Source of the DNA: Nitrobacter sp051912485
GTDB taxonomy: Bacteria; Pseudomonadota; Alphaproteobacteria; Rhizobiales; Xanthobacteraceae
Direction: 5' to 3'
Length of the DNA: 64,000 nucleotides
Assembly (NCBI RefSeq): GCF_051912485.1
Contig: NZ_CP196822.1
Coordinates: forward strand, 3,596,001-3,660,000
Made by a program: the position numbers and the translations under genes. Under the pieces are notes generated by a model. That model did not search any database. It was given only the letters and a program-made list of their open reading frames with translations, and was not told the origin of the DNA. Shown here piece after piece: positions 57,504 through 64,000 of the stretch (within the stretch, counting starts at the first letter, position 1; every line of letters begins with the position of its first letter).

Positions 57504-57711
57504 TCTTATCCTTATCAAGGACCCATCCGAACAGGTCCAAGCGTAATCTCGGGAGGGAATCAGACATATTGCTGGCGGGCAGTTAACCAAAACAAATGGA
57601 TCGTGTCCGCCTCGACTTTAGCGCCATCCCCACTCTGCGGAGCCTACGGAACCCGCCAACGCCGTGCGGAAGAACAAGAAAAAAAAGCCCTTTCGTGCAA
57701 TTTCTTGAGCC

Positions 57712-57804
57712 ATTCCGGCTTTGATGAATGAGGGCCGGGTTTCCCCCTTTTTGTTTGACCCGTTTCTTGACGCGAACCGATACCCACTTCGCTCGAAAAC
57801 GCTA
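57712..57804 (-). repeat. Dispersed intergenic repeat, copy E, in the lipoprotein-rsmI interval
   Basis: Hairpin module near 57712-57738 (CCGGCTTTGAT and a degenerate right arm) plus core TTGACGCGAACCGATACCCA at 57767-57786, ending CTCGAAAACGCTA at 57804. It occupies the right part of the 315-bp interval 57504-57818 and ends 15 bp before rsmI, so part of the rsmI promoter may lie inside it. The left part of the interval shows no gene. Confidence 0.85.
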
Positions 57805-57818
57805 TAGAATGTCGCGGC

Positions 57819-58758
<940 letters not shown>

Positions 58759-58772
<14 letters not shown>

Positions 58773-59166
58773 GGATCGCTCCCCCGAGCGCGCAGAGACA
58801 GCAGCGCCCGAGCGCGTCGCAGCCTTCCGTACAGGTATTTCGGCGGAAAGTCGCGCCGCTGCCTATCTGATCGTCAAAGGTTATCGGATTCTGGCGCGCC
58901 GGTTTCGCACGCCTCACGGCGAGATCGATATCGTGGCGCGGCGGCGACAGCTTCTCGCCTTCGTCGAAGTCAAGGCCCGTCGCAGCCTCGACGAGGCCGC
59001 CTATGCGGTCACGCCGCGGCAACAACAGCGGATCATCGCTGCCGCGCAAGGCTGGCTGATGGCGCATCCCGAGCATGCGACTTTCGAGCTTCGTTTCGAC
59101 GCAATGCTGATTGCGCCACGACGTCTGCCGCGCCATCTGCTAGGTGCATTCGATGCCAGCACGTAA
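58759..59166 (+). CDS. YraN / UPF0102 family nuclease-like protein
   Basis: 135 residues with the PD-(D/E)xK-like core of UPF0102: G-Y-R-I-L-A-R-R-F-R-T near 41-51, G-E-I-D-I-V near 54-59 and F-V-E-V-K-A-R near 68-74, providing the Asp, Glu and Lys of a nuclease-type site. Biological substrate unknown. The ATG at 58759 lies inside the end of rsmI (14-base overlap). Confidence 0.92.
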
Positions 59167-59213
59167 ACTAAGGCGTTCAGGCGTCTTCGATTGAAATCAA
59201 CCGGACGAGCAAG

Positions 59214-60155
59214 ATGAAATTGAAAGTCGCCGTTCAGATGGACCCCATCGCGCGCATCAACGTTCGCGGCGATTCGACGTTTGCGCTCCTGCTGGAGGCG
59301 CAAAGACGCGGCCACGCGGTCTCGTATTACACACCGGACAAACTATCCTTGCGGGGCAAAGACGTAGTCGCTCCGGTTCAGCCGTTGACCGTGCGCGACC
59401 AGAACGGCGATCATTTTGCGCTCGGTGATGCAACGCGCACCTATCTGGAATCCTTTGACGTCGTGCTGTTGCGGCAAGACCCGCCGTTCGATCTGGCCTA
59501 CATCACGACGACTCACTTGCTCGAGCGCATTCATCCGAAGACGCTGGTGGTCAACGACCCGGCAAGCGTGCGTGACGCGCCGGAAAAGCTGTTCGTGATG
59601 GATTTCCCCGAACTGATGCCGCCGACGCTGATTTCGCGCGATCTCGACGAGATCAATTCGTTTCGCGCCGAACACGGTGCGGTCGTGATGAAACCGCTGC
59701 ATGGTCACGGCGGAGCCGCGGTCTTTCGCGTGATGCCGCAAGACATGAATTTCGGATCGCTATTCGACATGTTCTCGGTGACGTTTCGCGAGCCATGGGT
59801 GATCCAGCGCTTCCTGCCCGAGGTGAAACAGGGCGACAAGCGCATCATCCTCGTCGACGGCGAATTCGCCGGCGCCGTCAATCGCGTGCCCGCCGCGGAT
59901 GATCTGCGCTCCAACATGGTCCGTGGCGGCGCGGCACGGGCAACCGATCTGACGCCCCGTGAGCGCGAGATCTGTGAGCGCATCGGTCCGGCGTTGCGCG
60001 AGCGCGGACTGCTGTTCGTCGGCATCGATGTCATCGACGGCAATCTCACCGAGATCAACGTCACCTCGCCTACCGGCATCCGCGCGATTGCCACTTTTGG
60101 CGGTCCGGACGTTGCAGCGAAAATCTGGGATCGGATCGAGGCGAAACGTTCGTAG
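59214..60155 (+). CDS. gshB: Glutathione synthetase
   Basis: 313 residues, ATP-grasp enzyme that joins gamma-glutamylcysteine and glycine. Q-M-D-P-I-x-x-I-N near residues 8-16 begins the family, and K-P-L-H-G-H-G-G-A-A-V-F near 161-172 is the ATP-grasp loop. E-I-N-V-T-S-P-T-G near 281-289 ligates metal and substrate. Together with ggt elsewhere in the window it belongs to glutathione metabolism. Last gene of the rsmI-yraN-gshB run. Confidence 0.96.
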   Translation: MKLKVAVQMDPIARINVRGDSTFALLLEAQRRGHAVSYYTPDKLSLRGKDVVAPVQPLTVRDQNGDHFALGDATRTYLESFDVVLLRQDPPFDLAYITTTHLLERIHPKTLVVNDPASVRDAPEKLFVMDFPELMPPTLISRDLDEINSFRAEHGAVVMKPLHGHGGAAVFRVMPQDMNFGSLFDMFSVTFREPWVIQRFLPEVKQGDKRIILVDGEFAGAVNRVPAADDLRSNMVRGGAARATDLTPREREICERIGPALRERGLLFVGIDVIDGNLTEINVTSPTGIRAIATFGGPDVAAKIWDRIEAKRS

Positions 60156-60247
60156 CACTGGATGAAAATCCTCGGATGCGCGTTCTCTTAATGTTCTTGT
60201 ACTCGGGGGAGTTGTAAGCTAGTTTGGCTATGGCAGAGGGGGCGGCC

Positions 60248-61777
60248 ATGGTTCAGCGGGTATCCACCGTCGCGTTTGAGGGCATCGAGGCGCGCGCGGT
60301 CGACGTGCAGGTGCAAGTCGCTCCCGGCCTACCCGCCTTCAACATTGTGGGCTTGCCGGACAAAGCCGTGTCCGAGGCTCGGGAGCGGGTGCGGGCTGCC
60401 CTGATCGCTTCAGGTCTTGCGCTGCCAGCGAGACGAATCACCGTCAACCTGGCTCCAGCGGATCTGCCCAAGGAAGGCAGCCACTACGATCTCCCGATTG
60501 CGCTCGGCCTGATGGCAGCGATCGGAGCCATTCCCTCCGACGCGTTGTCGGGGTTTACGGTGCTCGGCGAACTCGGCCTCGACGGATCAATTGCGGCCGT
60601 GGCGGGGGTTCTTCCCGCTGCGATCGGTGCGAATGCGCGCGACGAGGGACTGATTTGCCCCTTGGCCTGTGGCGCGGAGGCGGCCTGGGCGAGCACGGAC
60701 ATTCAGATCATCGCGGCAAGTTCGCTGATCCAGATCGCAAATCATTTCAAGGGGACACAGATTCTGTCCCGGCCGCAGCCCCGGATTCGCGAAACCCAGG
60801 GTACCGCTCTCGACCTTCGCGACATCAAGGGACAGGAGAGCGCCAAGCGTGCGCTTGAGATCGCTGCCGCCGGCGGACATCACTTGTTGATGGCCGGCTC
60901 TCCGGGCAGCGGCAAATCGATGCTCGCGGCTCGCCTGCCCTCGATCCTTCCGCCACTGTCGCCGACCGAACTCTTGGAAGTGTCGATGATCGCGTCCGTG
61001 GCCGGCGAAATCGACGGCGGGGCGCTCACTGCGCGCCGGCCGTTTCGCGCGCCACATCATTCCGCCAGCATGGCCGCGTTGACGGGCGGCGGCACGCGCG
61101 CCAAACCCGGTGAGATCTCGCTCGCGCATAATGGCGTACTGTTTCTCGACGAACTGCCGGAGTTCGATCCGCGCGTCCTGGATTCGCTCCGTCAGCCGCT
61201 TGAGAACGGCGAAATCGCGGTCTCCCGCGCCAATCACCGCGTGACCTATCCCGCGCGCTTCATGCTGGTGGCGGCGATGAATCCATGCCGTTGCGGCCAC
61301 GCCTTTGAGCCCGGCTACGCCTGCAAGCGCGGCCGCATCGACCGCTGCACTGCAGATTACCAGACCCGCATTTCCGGACCTCTTCTGGATCGAATCGATC
61401 TGCGGATCGAGGTGCCAGCCGTAACCGCCTCCGATCTTATTCTGCCGCCTTCGTCTGAAGGATCGGCCGAAGTCGCAGCCCGTGTTTCCGCGGCACGCGA
61501 CATTCAGGCGGCACGGTATACTGCACTCGGACTCCCGAAGGTTCGCACCAATGCCGAGGCTCCGGCCGCCGTGCTGGAAAACATCGCGCAACCTGATGCA
61601 CAGGGGCTGAAGTTGCTGCGCGACGCCGCGGAAAGCATGCGTCTGTCAGCGCGCGGCTATCACCGGGTGCTGCGCGTCGCCCGCACGCTCGACGGCGCCG
61701 ACACGATCGGCCGGCTGCACCTCGCCGAAGCTCTCTCCTATCGCGCGCTCGCTGACGACGTCAAACGCGCGGCCTGA
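60248..61777 (+). CDS. comM: YifB/ComM family Mg-chelatase-like AAA+ ATPase
   Basis: 509 residues. The N-terminal lon-protease-like domain (about 10-150) begins V-S-T-V-A-F-E-G-I-E-A-R, the AAA+ domain has Walker A G-S-P-G-S-G-K-S-M-L near 218-227 and Walker B L-F-L-D-E-L-P-E-F near 298-306, and a cysteine cluster M-N-P-C-R-C-G-H near 342-349 binds metal. ComM acts as a branch-migration helicase in natural transformation where studied; in non-competent bacteria its role is unclear. Start ATG 60248 has GAGGGGG upstream; an ATG at 60224 is in frame. Confidence 0.92.
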   Translation: MVQRVSTVAFEGIEARAVDVQVQVAPGLPAFNIVGLPDKAVSEARERVRAALIASGLALPARRITVNLAPADLPKEGSHYDLPIALGLMAAIGAIPSDALSGFTVLGELGLDGSIAAVAGVLPAAIGANARDEGLICPLACGAEAAWASTDIQIIAASSLIQIANHFKGTQILSRPQPRIRETQGTALDLRDIKGQESAKRALEIAAAGGHHLLMAGSPGSGKSMLAARLPSILPPLSPTELLEVSMIASVAGEIDGGALTARRPFRAPHHSASMAALTGGGTRAKPGEISLAHNGVLFLDELPEFDPRVLDSLRQPLENGEIAVSRANHRVTYPARFMLVAAMNPCRCGHAFEPGYACKRGRIDRCTADYQTRISGPLLDRIDLRIEVPAVTASDLILPPSSEGSAEVAARVSAARDIQAARYTALGLPKVRTNAEAPAAVLENIAQPDAQGLKLLRDAAESMRLSARGYHRVLRVARTLDGADTIGRLHLAEALSYRALADDVKRAA

Positions 61778-62016
61778 CCGCGGTCTGCTTTTGTCAACGG
61801 TCGCCACATCATCGCACGCCGACCGGCCTCGCAGCAGCTCTGTGCTTTTTAAGACGTCGTTAACCCTGTTCACAACGGACAGGATTTAGTCTCGGTCCTC
61901 AAGCACTTCGCAACGTCGCCCCCCCATGCTGACGGAGCGCGATGCGCACGCTCTTGCCGGCGGCATCCCGCCCTCCGACAGAAAATGCTGGGCACAAGAC
62001 GAACTCGGGGTGGTTG

Positions 62017-64000
62017 ATGATAGCGCGATTGTTCTGGATCAAGGCGCGTCTGCGCCGGCTGGTTCGACGATATCCCCGCCTGCATCTTGCTTTTCGGACC
62101 TTCACGACTTTCTCTATCGCGTTCGGGGGCGCCTACGGCTTCATTTCCGGAAGCAGAAGTGCCGATTACGACCCGAACACCTTTGCGATGGGCGTTAGCT
62201 TCCTCTTCGCGCTGGCGTGTGTCGCGCTGGCGATTCTCAGCATGCGCTTGCGCTGGATGCGCAGGAAGCTTCGCAAGGTCGCTCTTCACAATGAAGCGCT
62301 TGCGGATCGCAACTGGGAGCTGAAGGAAGCTGAGGAGCGAGCACGCAGCCTCTTCGAATCGCAGGGCGACCTGATCGTCTTGCGCGACGCGGACGGCCTT
62401 ATCACCTCGGTCAACGACACCTATTGTGTTCTGGCTCAGCGATCGCGGGCGGAGTTGCTCGGCAGCCGGTTCGCGCTCCCCGTTCTTGAGCAGGGCGAGA
62501 GTGCGCTTGAATCGAATGGCACGCGCATCCACGATCAGCGCGTCGAAACCGCGCTTGGTCCGCGGTGGATCGCATGGCGCGAAGGCCTCGTGCGGATCGA
62601 CGCCAACCATCCGGCGGAAATGCAATGCGTTGGCCGCGATGTCACCAACCGAGCTGAAACAGAGCGCGCGCTTGGTGAAGCACGGGATCACGCAAACGCA
62701 GCCAACCGGGCCAAATCGCGCTTCCTGGCGATGACCTCGCACGAGTTTCGCACACCGCTGAACGGCATCATCGGCATGAGCGGATTGTTGCTCGACACCT
62801 CGCTCACACCCGAACAGACGACGTATGTCAACGCAGTCAAGGCATCCGGCGACGCGCTGCTGTCGCTGATCGAGGAATTGCTCGACTATTCCAAGATCGA
62901 AGCCGGCAAAATCAACCTCGAAAGCCGTCCTTTCGTCCTATCCGACCTGATCGAGGATATCACCGAACTACTGGCGCCGCGTGCGCAGGCGCGGCAACTC
63001 GAGATCGCCGCCTATATCGATGAGCAGTTGCCGATCGAAGTGATCGGAGACGCCGCACGATTGCGCCAGGTCCTGCTCAATCTTGCGGGAAATGCCATCA
63101 AGTTCACGCCGTCCGGCGGCGTTGCGCTGATCGTCGAGCCCGGCCTCCGGCCAGCGGACATCCGCTTCATGGTTCGCGACACCGGAATCGGCATTGCGCC
63201 GGATGCACAGGTGCGGATTTTCCAGGAGTTCGCGCAAGCCGACGAGAAAATTGCGCGCAACTACGGCGGCACGGGCTTGGGATTGAGTATCAGCGACCGC
63301 ATCGTCAAACAGATGGGCGGACACATCACGCTCGAGAGCAAACCGGGTGTCGGTTCGACATTCGAGGTGTCGATCCCCCTTCCCCCTCACGACAACGCAC
63401 CGGCGCGACAGCGCTTCTCCGCGCCGGATCTGACAGGGCACCCGATCATGCTGGTGGCCCCTCAGACGATCGAGGCGTCGCTGCTTGCCCGGCGGCTGGA
63501 GCGATGGGGCGCCGAGACCTGCACGCTATCGGACATCGCTGTTGCCCACGCCCAGCTTCCGGAGCAGTCGTGGCACACCGTGCTCGTCGATCATGCCATG
63601 GGCGCGGAGGATGTCTGGCGATTAGGCCAGGCCGCGTGCCAGCACGCAACGCGGCGGATCGTCATGGTTACGCCGTCGACGAGGCACGACCTTCAGGCCC
63701 CCGGCGCGGCGGCGTTTACGGGCTACCTGGTCAAGCCTCTGCGAACCGCGTCGATCGCGGAGCGACTGGCGGCGCCGGCCGACGGCTCGACCACGCTCCA
63801 GGCGACCGACTGCCGGCCTGATTGCGATACGCTCGAAGAGTCCGAGGCACCGACCACGGCACCCACGCAAGGCCTTTCGATCCTCGTGGCGGAGGACAAC
63901 GAGATCAATGCGTTATTGATATGCTCGCTCCTGACCCGCCTCGGGCATGACGTGATCGTCACTACCAACGGCGAGGAAGCGCTTGAATCGTGGGTCGCCG
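62017..64000 (+). CDS. Hybrid sensor histidine kinase, partial at right edge
   Basis: At least 661 codons, open to the window end. Two membrane helices (about 28-46 and 53-75) enclose a very short periplasmic loop, followed by a coiled segment, a PAS domain (about 100-210), HisKA with His242 in F-L-A-M-T-S-H-E-F-R-T-P-L-N, and the HATPase domain with N-L-A-G-N-A-I-K-F near 355 and G-G-T-G-L-G-L-S near 419. A first receiver-like domain (about 475-590) keeps V-L-V-D and L-V-K-P but lacks the acidic pair; a second receiver starts I-L-V-A-E-D-N-E-I-N near 622 and is cut. ATG at 62017 is chosen by homology; ATG 61942 would add 25 residues. The signal is unknown. Confidence 0.88.
   Translation, partial: MIARLFWIKARLRRLVRRYPRLHLAFRTFTTFSIAFGGAYGFISGSRSADYDPNTFAMGVSFLFALACVALAILSMRLRWMRRKLRKVALHNEALADRNWELKEAEERARSLFESQGDLIVLRDADGLITSVNDTYCVLAQRSRAELLGSRFALPVLEQGESALESNGTRIHDQRVETALGPRWIAWREGLVRIDANHPAEMQCVGRDVTNRAETERALGEARDHANAANRAKSRFLAMTSHEFRTPLNGIIGMSGLLLDTSLTPEQTTYVNAVKASGDALLSLIEELLDYSKIEAGKINLESRPFVLSDLIEDITELLAPRAQARQLEIAAYIDEQLPIEVIGDAARLRQVLLNLAGNAIKFTPSGGVALIVEPGLRPADIRFMVRDTGIGIAPDAQVRIFQEFAQADEKIARNYGGTGLGLSISDRIVKQMGGHITLESKPGVGSTFEVSIPLPPHDNAPARQRFSAPDLTGHPIMLVAPQTIEASLLARRLERWGAETCTLSDIAVAHAQLPEQSWHTVLVDHAMGAEDVWRLGQAACQHATRRIVMVTPSTRHDLQAPGAAAFTGYLVKPLRTASIAERLAAPADGSTTLQATDCRPDCDTLEESEAPTTAPTQGLSILVAEDNEINALLICSLLTRLGHDVIVTTNGEEALESWVA

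Overview
The window is a contiguous piece of a high-GC alphaproteobacterial chromosome, almost certainly from the Bradyrhizobium/Rhodopseudomonas/Afipia/Nitrobacter group. The evidence is gene order and family content: rsmB-heparinase-purH; lptCAB-rpoN-hpf-ptsN; TIGR02300-tRNA-Ala next to aroA-cmk-rpsA; dnaK-dnaJ-pmtA; hrcA-grpE opposite rph-rdgB-hemW; rsmI-yraN-gshB. Further support comes from a dispersed intergenic repeat and a ROSE-type RNA thermometer candidate, both typical of this group. The genus cannot be fixed from the sequence alone.

Layout. 0-1 kb: AT-richer accessory DNA with three minus-strand genes in coupled frames, running off the left edge; the middle one has a HEPN-like R-x4-H motif. 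1-6.4 kb: SdhAF4-like gene, rsmB, heparinase-like gene, purH. 6.5-8.1 kb: a tsdB-tsdA-like diheme cytochrome pair (thiosulfate dehydrogenase). 8.1-16.3 kb: UMF1-type MFS transporter, ggt, a DUF2239-MATE efflux operon behind a striking palindromic operator, a ketopantoate reductase relative, a GST and uppP. 16.3-20.7 kb: NDUFA9-like gene, tRNA-Leu(CAG), then an accessory block (TPR protein, split chromate transporter, YiiX-like hydrolase) ending at rnd. 20.7-29 kb: LPS transport (lptC, lptA, lptB), two small divergent envelope-protein genes, rpoN, hpf, ptsN and a DUF930 gene.

29-36.5 kb (mostly minus strand): ilvD, DUF1150, hsp20 with its thermometer, and the glycerol-3-phosphate uptake operon ugpBAEC, in which ugpA is broken by an extra copy of an 8-bp tandem repeat. 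36.7-44.1 kb: tRNA-Ala(GGC), TIGR02300, aroA-cmk-rpsA, nth, DUF2244 and an AraC-Ogt fusion. 44.2-53.5 kb (minus strand): gpmA, dapB, an FMN reductase that seems to lack a normal start codon, pmtA, dnaJ, dnaK with an RpoH-like promoter, grpE and hrcA, with one secreted-protein gene on the plus strand. 53.7-64 kb: rph, rdgB, hemW, an LpoA/Leu-Ile-Val-type lipoprotein flanked by inverted repeats, rsmI, yraN, gshB, comM/yifB and a hybrid histidine kinase cut by the right edge.

Most of the window is core housekeeping: translation and rRNA modification, purine, aromatic, branched-chain and lysine biosynthesis, protein folding, envelope biogenesis and nitrogen-related regulation. The best candidates for new biology are the left-edge HEPN-like cassette, the DUF2239 regulator/operator/MATE unit, and the repeat-driven ugpA frameshift. 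Start positions were chosen by homology, ribosome-binding sites and overlaps; uncertain ones are flagged. No CRISPR array, insertion sequence, integrase or rRNA gene was found.
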